Source of the DNA: Acinetobacter bouvetii DSM 14964 = CIP 107468
GTDB lineage: Bacteria > Pseudomonadota > Gammaproteobacteria > Pseudomonadales > Moraxellaceae
Direction: 5' to 3'
DNA: 64,000 nt
Assembly (NCBI RefSeq): GCF_000368865.1
Contig: NZ_KB849726.1
Span: forward strand, 603,166-667,165
Numbering within the stretch: the stretch's first letter is position 1; each line of letters opens with the position of its first letter. The notes under the pieces were generated by a model. It saw only the letters and a list, made by a program, of their open reading frames with translations. It did no database searches and was not told where the DNA came from. Shown here piece by piece: positions 28,780 through 38,661 of the stretch. The position numbers and the translations under genes were made by a program.

Positions 28780-30153
28780 ATGAGCGTTTCTTCTGTAAAT
28801 TCTGCCCCTAATTCTACTAACGAATACTACCTGACTCGCCAAAGTCAGATGGAATCCAATGTTCGTAGCTATCCGCGCAAACTTCCGCTGGCGATAGCAA
28901 AAGCTTTAGGCTGCTGGGTTACTGATGTTGAAGGTACAGAGTACCTCGATTGTTTAGCTGGGGCAGGCACATTGGCTTTAGGCCATAATCATCCTGCGGT
29001 AATTCAAAGTATTCAAGACACTCTTGCGAGTGGTTTGCCATTACATACTTTAGATTTAACGACACCTTTAAAAGATGCATTTACTGAAGCATTACTTGAA
29101 CAATTACCAGGCGGTAAGGAAGAGTATTGCCTGCAGTTCTGTGGCCCGTCTGGTGCAGATGGCACGGAAGCAGCAATTAAATTAGCGAAAACGTATACAG
29201 GCCGCAGTTCAGTGATTAGTTTCTCTGGCGGCTATCACGGCATGACGCACGGCTCACTAGCAATGACAGGCAACCTGTCTGCGAAAAATGCTGTAAATGG
29301 CTTGATGCCAGGCGTTCAATTTATGCCTTATCCGCATGAATACCGCTGCCCATTAGGCTTAGGCGGTGAAGCGGGTGTGGACGCTTTGACATACTTCTTT
29401 GAAAATTTCATTGAAGATGTAGAAAGCGGCGTAACCAAGCCTGCAGCTGTCATTCTTGAAGCTATTCAAGGTGAAGGCGGTGTGGTAACAGCGCCAACCA
29501 AATGGTTGAAAAAAATCCGTGAAGTGACTGAAAAACACAACATTGTGTTGATTCTTGACGAAGTTCAAGCAGGCTTTGGGCGTTCAGGTAAAATGTTTGC
29601 ATTTGAACATGCAGGTATTGAGCCAGACGTAGTGGTCATGTCTAAAGCCGTTGGCGGTAGCTTGCCGCTTGCTGTGTTAGGTATTAAACGTAAGTTTGAT
29701 GCTTGGCAGCCAGCAGGTCACACCGGTACTTTCCGCGGTAACCAATTGGCGATGGGTACAGGTCTTGCAACGATCAAAACCATCAAAGAGCAAAATCTTG
29801 CGCAAAATGCGCAGGAGCGCGGTGATTTCTTACAGGCTGAATTTAAAAAGTTAGCAGTTGAATTCCCATGCATCGGCAACGTGCGCGGCCGCGGCTTGAT
29901 GATTGGTGTTGAAATTGTTGACGAACGTCAAAAAGCGGATCACATGGGATCTTTACCTGGTGATTCACAATTGGCAGCAGCAATTCAAACTGCATGTTTC
30001 AACAACAAACTGCTGTTAGAAAAAGGCGGCCGTAACGGTACTGTCATTCGCCTGCTTTGCCCATTGATCATCAATCAAGCTGAATGTGAAGAAGTGATTG
30101 TTCGCTTCAAGAAAGCACTTGCTGAAGCCCTAGTTGCTACCCGAGGCGCGTAA
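28780..30153 (+). CDS. dat: L-2,4-diaminobutyrate:2-oxoglutarate 4-aminotransferase
   Basis: 457 residues, class-III PLP aminotransferase. It transfers an amino group from glutamate to aspartate-4-semialdehyde, making L-2,4-diaminobutyrate, which the next gene decarboxylates to 1,3-diaminopropane. Visible motifs: [44 protein letters not shown], and the PLP lysine in [15 protein letters not shown]. The pair dat-ddc is well described in Acinetobacter baumannii, where 1,3-diaminopropane supports surface motility. Spacing to ddc is only two bases, so they are one operon. Confidence 0.95.
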   Translation: MSVSSVNSAPNSTNEYYLTRQSQMESNVRSYPRKLPLAIAKALGCWVTDVEGTEYLDCLAGAGTLALGHNHPAVIQSIQDTLASGLPLHTLDLTTPLKDAFTEALLEQLPGGKEEYCLQFCGPSGADGTEAAIKLAKTYTGRSSVISFSGGYHGMTHGSLAMTGNLSAKNAVNGLMPGVQFMPYPHEYRCPLGLGGEAGVDALTYFFENFIEDVESGVTKPAAVILEAIQGEGGVVTAPTKWLKKIREVTEKHNIVLILDEVQAGFGRSGKMFAFEHAGIEPDVVVMSKAVGGSLPLAVLGIKRKFDAWQPAGHTGTFRGNQLAMGTGLATIKTIKEQNLAQNAQERGDFLQAEFKKLAVEFPCIGNVRGRGLMIGVEIVDERQKADHMGSLPGDSQLAAAIQTACFNNKLLLEKGGRNGTVIRLLCPLIINQAECEEVIVRFKKALAEALVATRGA

Positions 30154-30155
30154 TC

Positions 30156-31688
30156 ATGGTAGATTTTGCAGAACACCGTAAAGCGTTATTCTGCAATGAT
30201 GCACAATCCATTGCTGACTATCAGTCAGCAATGGACGAAGCGGTTCAAGCCGTTTCTGCATGGTTGCAAAATGACAAAATGTACACTGGCGGCAGCATTA
30301 AAGAGCTCCGCAGTGCCATCGCATTCAATCCTTCGAAAGAGGGGATGGGCGTACACAAATCATTAGAGCGTATGGTTGAGCTTTTCCTCAACAAGAGCTT
30401 AAAAGTGCATCATCCGCACTCGCTAGCGCACTTGCATTGTCCTACGATGGTGACCAGCCAAATCGCAGAAGTGCTGATTAACGCGACAAACCAATCGATG
30501 GACTCATGGGATCAAAGCCCTGCAGGTTCATTGATGGAAGTTCAGCTGATTGACTGGCTTCGTCAAAAAGTAGGCTATGGTGCAGGTCAGGCGGGCGTAT
30601 TCACCTCTGGCGGTACACAGTCTAACTTGATGGGCGTGCTGCTGGCGCGTGATGCATGCATCTCAAAAAACTGGAAAGACGAAAACGGCAATCCGTGGTC
30701 TGTACAGCGAGACGGCATTCCGGCTGATGCAATGCGCAATGTCAAAGTCATCTGTTCTGAAAATGCGCATTTCTCTGTGCAAAAGAACATGGCGATGATG
30801 GGGATGGGTTTCCAATCTGTCGTAACCGTTCCTGTGAACGAGAACGCGCAGATGGATGTGGACGCACTTGAGAAAACCATGGCTCACCTTCAGTCTGAAG
30901 GCAAGATTGTGGCATGTGTCGTTGCGACTGCAGGTACAACTGATGCTGGCGCGATTGATCCATTGAAAGAAATCCGTGAAATCACCAACAAATATGGCGC
31001 ATGGATGCATATCGACGCAGCATGGGGCGGCGCGCTGATTCTTTCAAATGACTATCGTTCTATGCTGGATGGTATCGAGCTTTCTGACTCAATCACGCTT
31101 GATTTCCATAAGCATTATTTCCAAACGATTTCATGCGGCGCGTTCTTGCTGAAAGATGAAGCAAACTACCGTTTCATGCACTATGAAGCTGAGTACTTAA
31201 ACTCGGCTTATGACGAAGAGCACGGCGTTCCTAACCTGGTGTCTAAGTCACTGCAAACGACCCGCCGTTTTGACGCGTTGAAATTGTGGATGACGGTTGA
31301 AGCATTGGGTGAAGAGCTTTATGGTTCAATGATTGACCATGGGGTGAAGTTGACGCGTGAAGTGGCTGACTATATCAATGCAACCGATGGTTTAGAGATG
31401 CTGGTTGATCCGCAATTCGCTTCGGTATTGTTCCGTGTGGTTCCAGCAGGCTATCCAGCTGAATTGTTAGATACATTGAACCAAAACGTAGCAGACGAAT
31501 TGTTTGCACGCGGTGAAGCGAATATTGGTGTAACTAAAGTGGGTCAGGTTCAATCTCTTAAAATGACCACTTTAAGTCCAGTGGCGACTTTAGATAACGT
31601 GAAGAACTTGCTTGCGCTTGTGCTTGCAGAAGCGGACCGTATCAAAGATTCAATCGCAGACGGTACATATACACCTGCAATTGACTAA
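30156..31688 (+). CDS. ddc: L-2,4-diaminobutyrate decarboxylase
   Basis: 510 residues, group-II PLP decarboxylase. It converts L-2,4-diaminobutyrate to 1,3-diaminopropane and CO2. Motifs: [45 protein letters not shown], and the PLP lysine in [10 protein letters not shown]. It starts two bases after dat and ends before a strong terminator. Codon use resembles that of dat and gap, suggesting good expression. Assignment follows from the dat-ddc context and decarboxylase motifs. Confidence 0.95.
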   Translation: MVDFAEHRKALFCNDAQSIADYQSAMDEAVQAVSAWLQNDKMYTGGSIKELRSAIAFNPSKEGMGVHKSLERMVELFLNKSLKVHHPHSLAHLHCPTMVTSQIAEVLINATNQSMDSWDQSPAGSLMEVQLIDWLRQKVGYGAGQAGVFTSGGTQSNLMGVLLARDACISKNWKDENGNPWSVQRDGIPADAMRNVKVICSENAHFSVQKNMAMMGMGFQSVVTVPVNENAQMDVDALEKTMAHLQSEGKIVACVVATAGTTDAGAIDPLKEIREITNKYGAWMHIDAAWGGALILSNDYRSMLDGIELSDSITLDFHKHYFQTISCGAFLLKDEANYRFMHYEAEYLNSAYDEEHGVPNLVSKSLQTTRRFDALKLWMTVEALGEELYGSMIDHGVKLTREVADYINATDGLEMLVDPQFASVLFRVVPAGYPAELLDTLNQNVADELFARGEANIGVTKVGQVQSLKMTTLSPVATLDNVKNLLALVLAEADRIKDSIADGTYTPAID

Positions 31689-31707
31689 TCAATTGTCTGT
31701 GCAGAAG

Positions 31708-31734
31708 AAGGAGCTCAATTGAGCTCCTTTTTTT
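31708..31734 (+). terminator. Terminator of dat-ddc
   Basis: Perfect palindrome AAGGAGCTCAATTGAGCTCCTT followed by seven or more T. Confidence 0.93.
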
Positions 31735-31864
31735 GTTTTTGATTCAGCACTATTTAAACTTAGCGTCATTTCGTTAAAAGTATATTTTTATACTTAATTG
31801 ATCTTTGACCGTCAGCAAAAGCATTTCTACAGTAAAGATGTTTATGGATGATTGAAGACAGTGT

Positions 31865-33235
31865 ATGGATCACGTTTTAAAAGATGCCTCTGTGATAAAA
31901 GCCACCTTAAATAAAGGCATTTCGGGCTTTCAATGGCGGGTGATTATTCTATGTTTTATTATTGCTTTATTTGACGGTTTTGATACGCAAGCAGTGGCAT
32001 TTACTGCGCCTGCGTTGCTTGAGCATTTTGGTTTGGAAGCAGGTGCTTTGGCGCCAATTTTAACCGCTGGCATTGTCGGGATGACGGTAGGTGCGATGCT
32101 GTTAGGCATTTTAGGCGATAAGCTGGGACGCAGAAAAACACTGCTGTTTTGTGTGGCTGTTTTTTCAATTTCAACACTGCTCACGGCATTTGTCAGCAAT
32201 GTAGACCAAATTTTGATTCTTCGTGTTATTGCTGGGTTGGGAATGGGCGGAGCAACGCCTGTTTTGTTGGCCTTGGCAGCTGAATATTCTCCTCAGAAAT
32301 ATAAAGGTACAGTAACGACCTGTGTGCTTTTGGCATTGCCAGCAGGTGCAATGATAGGTGGTCTGCTCGCGGCAAAGATTTTACCCATTTGGGGCTGGCA
32401 GGGCATTTATGTCATTGGCGGGGCATGGCCATTGGTTTTTTTAGTGGCATTGTATTTTATGCTGCCAGAGTCATTGGAATATTTGGCGCAGCAGAAAGGT
32501 GCTGAAACAAAGCAAAAAATTGCGGCCATTCTTGAACGGATTAATGCGGAAAAGGCAGATATTTCTGATCAAGATTTGGCGGATTTAAGTCCAGCGCGTA
32601 ACGAGAAAATGCATTTTTCTTTGCTGTTTCAGAATGGGCTGGCAAAAACGACAGCTGGAGTGTGGGGCGTCTACTTCTTTAATTGGATTGCATGGTTTAT
32701 GCTGCTATCGTGGCTGCCAACTATTTTAAAACAGGCAGGATTGGCGCCCGAACAAGCGCCTTATGCGTCGGTTACAGTGAATGCGGCATTTATTCTGTTT
32801 GCATTGCCGCTGGCTTATTATCTGCCAAAATTGAATACCGCTAAAATTCTATCCTTTATGCTGATTGTTGGTTTGGGCGTGGTTTTAGGCCTAGGCTCAC
32901 TGATCCATTCGCAGCAATGGATGTATATTTTTATCTTAATTGCTTTGGCTGGTTTTGGAATTGGCGGCCAGCAATTGGCGCTGAACTATTTGGTTGTCCA
33001 ATCATACCCTTCCCAAATTAGAGCGACGGCGACAGGCTGGGCAATAGGCATGGGGCGCTTCGGTGCTATTATTGGTTCGGCAATTGGCGGTGTCATCTTA
33101 AATAAATTTGGCATTTCAGGTTATTTCTTTGCCCTAGGCGTGCCTTTAATTGCAGCTTTTATATGTATTTTACTCATTAAAGGCAGTAATAAAAATTCAG
33201 CGCAAGCAGTTGGCCGTACAGAACTTATTCATTAA
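31865..33235 (+). CDS. MFS aromatic-acid:H+ symporter (AAHS family)
   Basis: 456 residues with 12 predicted helices. The AAHS hallmark DGFDTQAVAFTAPAL is in helix 1, and the motif-A loop is GILGDKLGRRKT. Relatives such as PcaK and BenK import 4-hydroxybenzoate, protocatechuate or benzoate with protons. It converges on a Rieske oxygenase gene, which may act on the same compound; they share a terminator region but not a promoter. Substrate is not decidable from sequence. Confidence 0.9.
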   Translation: MDHVLKDASVIKATLNKGISGFQWRVIILCFIIALFDGFDTQAVAFTAPALLEHFGLEAGALAPILTAGIVGMTVGAMLLGILGDKLGRRKTLLFCVAVFSISTLLTAFVSNVDQILILRVIAGLGMGGATPVLLALAAEYSPQKYKGTVTTCVLLALPAGAMIGGLLAAKILPIWGWQGIYVIGGAWPLVFLVALYFMLPESLEYLAQQKGAETKQKIAAILERINAEKADISDQDLADLSPARNEKMHFSLLFQNGLAKTTAGVWGVYFFNWIAWFMLLSWLPTILKQAGLAPEQAPYASVTVNAAFILFALPLAYYLPKLNTAKILSFMLIVGLGVVLGLGSLIHSQQWMYIFILIALAGFGIGGQQLALNYLVVQSYPSQIRATATGWAIGMGRFGAIIGSAIGGVILNKFGISGYFFALGVPLIAAFICILLIKGSNKNSAQAVGRTELIH

Positions 33236-33247
33236 ACCAATGCAGTG

Positions 33248-33273
33248 AAAAGAGGTCTTAGGACCTCTTTTTT
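33248..33273. terminator. Terminator between the AAHS carrier and the Rieske oxygenase
   Basis: AAAGAGGTC / GACCTCTTT with loop ttag and six T on the plus strand. It reaches the stop codon of the convergent minus-strand gene. Confidence 0.85.
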
Positions 33274-34321
33274 ATGCCGCAAACAACGGACTAAAGCCTT
33301 TCTTGCGTAATAATTTACGGTACATGCTCGAGCTGCGGTCCGCAGGGAAATGCGCTTCGATACTTAAATCTAGTGGCAAATATTCGGGCTTTTGCGATTC
33401 AGAGACTAAGCGGTCTTCTTCAAATATTTTCAGGTTAAAGTCGTAAGCATCCTCTACAGGCAAGTCTTTGTCATAATTGCGGCAAATGGGTGCAAACAAA
33501 CGTGTAGAACGGGCCGTCATAGGGGATGCGGCATTCATAATGACTTGCTTTGTATTGTTTGGGAAATGAATGGTCAGCGTTGCGGTAAAAGGCAGGTGAA
33601 TTTCAAAATGCCGCAGCCATTGGAAACCGTCTTTGCCTCGTTGATCCAAGCCAATCGGGTAGCGTCCAACACTGCTCCAATAATCTGCATTAAATCCTGT
33701 TTTGGTCTCGAAAGTTTTATAGTCAGGCACTTCTGCATTTTCAGGGTCGCCAAAAGTATCTGGATGCACCCAGGCAAAATGGGCCACATCGATAAAGCCT
33801 TCCAGCTGCCGGCCTGCAAAACATTGAAAATCTACCGCTGGGCAAACCAGCTGCTGGTACTCAGCATCCTCCCAAAAGGGCAGAACAGGAATATTGGGTG
33901 TTGCTTCTTTGTCCGTGCTTAAGCTGCACCAAATTAAGCCATAGCGTTCAACGGCAGCATAAGTACGCAAATTAAAGCGAGGTGAAATTTTTTGTTCAGG
34001 ATGGGCTGGAATACGGTTGCAATGACCTTGTTTGCCAAAGCGCAGGCCATGATAGCGACAAACCACGCCTTGACCATCATTTTTGCCTAAACTCAGCGGT
34101 ACGCCGCGGTGCGGGCAGGCATCTTTCGCGACAATCAATTCATCTCCTGCTTTATAGATTACCAAGGGCATATCTAAAAGCATGGTACCATAAGGCTGTT
34201 CACTGATATCACGCGCTAAGGCAACGGGATACCAATATTCTGCCAGCAGATGCCAGTCATGCTCTTCAAAAGTCATGTGAACAGGGAGGTCTGGATTATA
34301 AGTATTTATTTTGCTGTTCAT
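33272..34321 (-). CDS. Rieske non-heme iron oxygenase, VanA-like
   Basis: About 349 residues from the ATG at 34321 (MNSKINTYN); the frame extends to 34384 but the extra 21 residues look non-coding. The Rieske [2Fe-2S] ligands are seen as CPHRGVPLSL and CRYHGLRFG, and the mononuclear iron site as FIDVAHFAWVHPDTF (Asp, His, His). Such oxygenases demethylate or hydroxylate aromatic substrates in the cytoplasm and need a separate reductase, which is not next to it. The nearby AAHS carrier points to an aromatic acid. VanA (vanillate demethylase) is one candidate, but the sequence alone does not fix the substrate. Confidence 0.88.
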   Translation of the reverse strand: MNSKINTYNPDLPVHMTFEEHDWHLLAEYWYPVALARDISEQPYGTMLLDMPLVIYKAGDELIVAKDACPHRGVPLSLGKNDGQGVVCRYHGLRFGKQGHCNRIPAHPEQKISPRFNLRTYAAVERYGLIWCSLSTDKEATPNIPVLPFWEDAEYQQLVCPAVDFQCFAGRQLEGFIDVAHFAWVHPDTFGDPENAEVPDYKTFETKTGFNADYWSSVGRYPIGLDQRGKDGFQWLRHFEIHLPFTATLTIHFPNNTKQVIMNAASPMTARSTRLFAPICRNYDKDLPVEDAYDFNLKIFEEDRLVSESQKPEYLPLDLSIEAHFPADRSSSMYRKLLRKKGFSPLFAA

Positions 34322-34746
34322 GCTGCTATTTTCATGATGTCTTAACATCAATATAGGGCAATGTATTGTTCTAATAAATTTCAATTATTGGAATAAAATG
34401 GTTTAAAAATTAGAACACCTGAATGCATATTTTAATTTAACCTGAATCAGGGAAAATGCCCTGATTTTAGCGATTGCAGGCTATTTGCATAAGGTACAAA
34501 GTTACATTGCAATGAAAATTTACTTTTAATAATCAATAAATGCATTAATACAGAAGCTTGAAAAAAATTATTACATATTGAAAATTAAGGAAATTAATTT
34601 AAATCAAAGGCTCGCTGGCAATTATCACTAAATCGTCATAAAGATGTAACTTATCTGTCATATTCTAAAATCAAAATGCAGTTATCGAAATAAGTACAAA
34701 ACTTAATAAAAAGTGGCGTACTCCTAAACTGCATCAAATAAGAGAG
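34322..34746. other. Intergenic region between divergent Rieske gene and pstS
   Basis: About 425 bp, AT-rich, holding the promoters of both genes. The only clear regulatory signal is the Pho-box-like direct repeat listed separately. Confidence 0.5.
34633..34661 (+). promoter_or_regulatory. Pho-box-like direct repeats upstream of pstS
   Basis: Heptamers TCGTCAT (34633), ATGTAAC (34644) and CTGTCAT (34655) recur with the 11-bp period of PhoB boxes; the last matches CTGTCAT exactly, the middle one poorly. PhoB would bind here under phosphate limitation to activate pstSCAB. Confidence 0.6.
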
Positions 34747-35778
34747 ATGAGAATGCGCTTTAACAACATCGCAATTGCATTGGCACTAACTGGTGCTGCT
34801 GCGGCAACAGCTGCAAACGCAGCACGTGACACTATTCAAATCGCTGGTTCTTCAACAGTTTTGCCTTATGCAAGTATTGTCGCTGAAGAATTTGGCAATA
34901 CTTTCCCGCAATTTAAAGCGCCGGTTGTAGGTTCTGGCGGTACATCAGGCGGTTTGAAACAGTTCTGTAACGGTGTCGGCGACAACACGATTGATATCGC
35001 AAATGCATCTCGTAAAATTAAAGATACCGAATTGGCGGCATGTAAAAAAGCTGGCGTGAATCAAGTTTTAGAAATTAAAATCGGTTATGACGGCATTGTA
35101 TTTGCGTCAAACTCGCATAAAGCTGCATTTAAATTGCGCCCGCAGCATGTATTTGCTGCTTTAGCTGCAGAGCTTCCATCAAACGGTAAAATGGTGCCTA
35201 ACCCATATACCCGCTGGAATCAAATTGACAAAACTTTGCCAAATGAGCCAATCACTTTAGTGATTCCTGCTTCTAACCACGGTACACGTGAAGTGTTCCA
35301 GGAGAAAATGGTTGATGCAGGCTGTGAAACTTATGAAGCTTTCGCAAAATTAGATAAAGATGCTCAGAAGAAAGCATGTTCAACTTTCCGTAAAGATGGC
35401 CGTGTGATTGAAATTTCTGGCGACTACACAGAAACTTTGGCTCGCTTAAAGACATCTCCAAGCGCAGTCGGAGTATTCGGCTTAGGTTTCTATGACCAAA
35501 ACCGCGACAAATTGCGCGTAGCGACAGTGAATAACGTAGCGCCTTCAGAGAAGACAATTTTGAACGGTTCATACCCAGTTTCCCGCCCATTGTTCTTCTA
35601 TGTGAAAGGCGAACACTTAAAATCAATCAAAGGCTTATCACAGTACTCAGAATTTTTCCTGAGCAAGAAAGTGTCAGGCAAAGGCTCTAAATTGGAAAAA
35701 GCAGGCTTGATTTCAATGTCTGACAAAGAGCGTGCAAAAGTTCTAGCGGACTTTAAAGCAGGCAAAGCAGTTAAATAA
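34747..35778 (+). CDS. pstS: Phosphate ABC transporter substrate-binding protein
   Basis: 343 residues. PstS captures phosphate in the periplasm and delivers it to PstCA. The signal peptide ends near TAANA|ARD. The phosphate-binding loops are visible as IAGSSTVLPYAS and GSGGTSGGLKQF, with NASRKIKD and GTREVF further on. The ATG at 34753 is an alternative, with better spacing to AGAGAGATGAG. Hairpin 35796-35816 between pstS and pstC may raise pstS mRNA over the rest of the operon. Confidence 0.95.
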   Translation: MRMRFNNIAIALALTGAAAATAANAARDTIQIAGSSTVLPYASIVAEEFGNTFPQFKAPVVGSGGTSGGLKQFCNGVGDNTIDIANASRKIKDTELAACKKAGVNQVLEIKIGYDGIVFASNSHKAAFKLRPQHVFAALAAELPSNGKMVPNPYTRWNQIDKTLPNEPITLVIPASNHGTREVFQEKMVDAGCETYEAFAKLDKDAQKKACSTFRKDGRVIEISGDYTETLARLKTSPSAVGVFGLGFYDQNRDKLRVATVNNVAPSEKTILNGSYPVSRPLFFYVKGEHLKSIKGLSQYSEFFLSKKVSGKGSKLEKAGLISMSDKERAKVLADFKAGKAVK

Positions 35779-35795
35779 GAATGGCACAAGAACAG

Positions 35796-35816
35796 ATGGC
35801 AGGGTGAACCTGCCAT
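35796..35816 (+). terminator. Intercistronic hairpin between pstS and pstC
   Basis: ATGGCAGG / CCTGCCAT with loop gtgaa, followed by TGGTTTTTG. It can act as a weak terminator or mRNA stabiliser, favouring excess PstS. Confidence 0.65.
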
Positions 35817-35877
35817 TGGTTTTTGCAAAGAATATGTTTTTTCAAAGAATGAAAATTGAAAAAACGGTGGAGAATAC

Positions 35878-37257
35878 ATGAATCTGCTGCTTATAGGTGT
35901 ACTGCTGGCTATTATTGCCATCGCCTATCAAATAGGCTTAACCAAAAGCCGCAATATGGCAGGCAAGGGAAATAATTCTGCGATGCTGCATTCGCGCCCT
36001 GGATATTATGGCGCTTTGGTTGCTCTTTGGTGCGGTATCCCTGCTTTTTTAATTTTGATTGTTTGGAATATTGTCGAGCCGAGCATTCTCAAGCATGTTG
36101 TATTGGACAACGTTCCTGCACAAATTAAGGCGACTATGGACCCTGCAAGTGTCAGCGTGCTGATTGATCGGGTACAGGCGATTGCTTCGGGCTTTGGTGT
36201 CAGCGATCAGCCTGCAGCCTATGAAGTTGCTGCAGCGCAGCAGTTGGCGAAGTTCGAAAATATTGCGTCTTTCGCTAAATTGGCAGTGGTGATTTGTTCA
36301 GCCTTAATTGGCTTGGTTTGGGCCAAACGCCGTGTAGAAAAACGCTACCGCGCCCGCAACCAAGTTGAGAAAGTCATTAATGTCGCGCTGGCGCTGTGTT
36401 CAGGCGTTGCTATTTTAACGACGATCGGCATTGTGATGTCGATGTTCAGTGAAGCCATGCGCTTTTTCAGCTTTGTCAGCCCGCTGGACTTCTTCTTTGG
36501 CACCGAATGGAACCCAGGGTTCAGTACATCGGGCAATGCTGAAGGCAGTTACGGTTTGCTGCCATTGTTATGGGGCACGCTGATGGTCAGCGGTATTGCG
36601 CTGCTGGTTGCTGTGCCTGTGGGCCTGATGATCGCTATCTATTTAGCTGAATATGCGTCATCTGGTTTCCGTTCATGGGCCAAGCCGGCGATTGAAGTAT
36701 TAGCGGGTATTCCAACCATTGTTTACGGTGTATTTGCCTTAATGATTATCGGCCCATTCATCAAGCAGATGGGGGCTTATATTGGCTTAGAGATCAATGC
36801 AACGAGTGCTTTAACTGCCGGTTTTGTCATGGGGATTATGATCATTCCATTTGTGTCGTCCTTGTCTGATGACATTATTACGCAGGTGCCGAGATCATTG
36901 CGTGACGGTTCATTGGGGCTTGGCGCAACAAAATCAGAAACAATCCGTCAAGTGATTGTACCGGCCGCGCTTCCGGGGATTATTGGCGCATTTTTGCTGG
37001 CTGCTTCACGCGCTATCGGTGAAACAATGATTGTGGTTTTGGCAGCAGGCAACAGTCCGCTGCTGCATGTGAATCCGCTGGAAGCTGTTTCTACCGTTAC
37101 CATTACCATTGTGAACCAATTAACGGGCGATACTGACTTTGCCAGCCCGCAGGCGCTGGTGGCATTTGCACTTGGTTTGACCTTGTTTGTAATTACCTTG
37201 GGTTTAAATATTGTAGCGCTGTACATCGTGCGCAAATACCGTGAGCAATACGAATAA
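35878..37257 (+). CDS. pstC: Phosphate ABC transporter permease PstC
   Basis: 459 residues, about 140 longer than E. coli PstC because of N-terminal helices and an insert. The C-terminal two thirds form the permease: LPLLWGTLMVSGIALLVAVP, VLAGIPTIVYGVFA and the EAA-type loop SLRDGSLGLGATKSETIRQV. GGTGGAGAATAC precedes the ATG. Its last base is the first base of the pstA start (TAATGA-type overlap), so translation is coupled. It acts with PstA in the inner membrane. Confidence 0.93.
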   Translation: MNLLLIGVLLAIIAIAYQIGLTKSRNMAGKGNNSAMLHSRPGYYGALVALWCGIPAFLILIVWNIVEPSILKHVVLDNVPAQIKATMDPASVSVLIDRVQAIASGFGVSDQPAAYEVAAAQQLAKFENIASFAKLAVVICSALIGLVWAKRRVEKRYRARNQVEKVINVALALCSGVAILTTIGIVMSMFSEAMRFFSFVSPLDFFFGTEWNPGFSTSGNAEGSYGLLPLLWGTLMVSGIALLVAVPVGLMIAIYLAEYASSGFRSWAKPAIEVLAGIPTIVYGVFALMIIGPFIKQMGAYIGLEINATSALTAGFVMGIMIIPFVSSLSDDIITQVPRSLRDGSLGLGATKSETIRQVIVPAALPGIIGAFLLAASRAIGETMIVVLAAGNSPLLHVNPLEAVSTVTITIVNQLTGDTDFASPQALVAFALGLTLFVITLGLNIVALYIVRKYREQYE

Positions 37258-38648
37258 TGAGTACTTCAAACACAACATCTATGGATCAGGTTTTAGATCC
37301 GCGGGCTGCGGCTGAATTGCGCGAAAAACGTAAGAAAACCATTGAAAAAACTTTGGGAAAACGCCACCGCAAAGAAAAAATTTTTAAATTTTTCGGTTTT
37401 TCTGCGGTGCTCACAGGGCTGTTCTTTGTGGCGCTGCTGTTTGGCAGTATTCTGATTAAAGGCTTGCCGTCTTTTTGGCAAAGCAGCATGACCGTTCCTG
37501 TGTATTTTGATCCATCGATTATCAACGCTGGGCCTAAGCCTGTGGAAAAAGCAGGTGAATCTCCAGCGCAATATCAAGAGCGTTACGTTGCTTGGCAAAC
37601 AGAAATGGGCATGGTGGATTGGGATGCATTGATTGTCAACGGCCTCATTGCTGAAGATAAGGCATTGGAAGCAAAGCGTGATGATTTAACTTCACTGTAC
37701 ACCAGTTCAGAAGCCTACCGCCTGCGTGATATGGTTTTAGCTGACCCGGCTTTAATTGGCAAAAAGCAAGATATAAAACTGCTGGCCGATGCCAATGTGG
37801 ATGTTTGGCTGGCGGGCAATATTGACCGCTCTTTACCGGATGATCAGCAGCAGCTGAGCCCCGAAGTCCGTCAATTGGCCGATCAGTTAAAGGCGCAAGG
37901 CATTATCACCAACAGCTTCAATACCAGTATTTTTACCAATCCAGACTCGCGCAGCTCGCCAGCAACTTCTGGCTTGGCAGGCGCGTTCATGGGTTCGCTG
38001 TTCATGATGCTGATTGTGATCATCATCTCGATTCCGATTGGTGTTGCATCCGCAATCTATTTGGAAGAATTTGCGCCAAAAAACTGGATTACTGATGTAG
38101 TTGAAGTAAACATCAACAACTTGGCGGCTGTTCCATCAATTGTGTTTGGTTTGCTGGGCGCATCAATCTTTATTGGCTGGATGCATTTGCCGCTGTCAGC
38201 TCCGCTTGTGGGCGGTCTGGTACTCAGTTTGATGACGTTGCCGACCGTGATTATTACTACCCGGGCATCATTAAAAGCCGTGCCGCCATCGATTCGTCAA
38301 GCAGCTTTAGGCTTAGGTGCATCACGCCTGCAAACGGTATTCCATCACGTATTGCCTTTGGCTTTGCCAGGTATTTTAACAGGCGCCATTATTGGTGTTG
38401 CGCAGGCGTTGGGTGAAACTGCGCCATTGCTGTTAATCGGCATGAGCGCTTTTGTCGCAAGTGTGCCGACATCACCGCTAGATCAATCAACTGCGCTGCC
38501 GGTACAGATTTTCCTATGGCAAGGCAATGAACTGCGCAACTTCTTTGAGGGCCGTACCGCGGCTGCCATTATTGTTCTTTTAGCGCTGATGATTGGCTTA
38601 AACAGTTTAGCCATCTGGTTACGAAAGAAATTTGAAGTCCGCTGGTAA
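37257..38648 (+). CDS. pstA: Phosphate ABC transporter permease PstA
   Basis: 463 residues; the start overlaps the pstC stop. After a cytoplasmic N-terminus (about 1-40) and first helix, roughly 170 residues (about 75-240) lie between helices 1 and 2, an insertion absent from E. coli PstA and presumably periplasmic. The permease core shows YLEEFAPKN, LAAVPSIVFGLLG and the EAA loop SIRQAALGLGASRLQTV. pstB follows 13 bp later. The insertion contains LSPEVRQLADQLKAQG-like helices with no recognised domain. Confidence 0.93.
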   Translation: MSTSNTTSMDQVLDPRAAAELREKRKKTIEKTLGKRHRKEKIFKFFGFSAVLTGLFFVALLFGSILIKGLPSFWQSSMTVPVYFDPSIINAGPKPVEKAGESPAQYQERYVAWQTEMGMVDWDALIVNGLIAEDKALEAKRDDLTSLYTSSEAYRLRDMVLADPALIGKKQDIKLLADANVDVWLAGNIDRSLPDDQQQLSPEVRQLADQLKAQGIITNSFNTSIFTNPDSRSSPATSGLAGAFMGSLFMMLIVIIISIPIGVASAIYLEEFAPKNWITDVVEVNINNLAAVPSIVFGLLGASIFIGWMHLPLSAPLVGGLVLSLMTLPTVIITTRASLKAVPPSIRQAALGLGASRLQTVFHHVLPLALPGILTGAIIGVAQALGETAPLLLIGMSAFVASVPTSPLDQSTALPVQIFLWQGNELRNFFEGRTAAAIIVLLALMIGLNSLAIWLRKKFEVRW

Positions 38649-38661
38649 GTGAGAGCATGAT

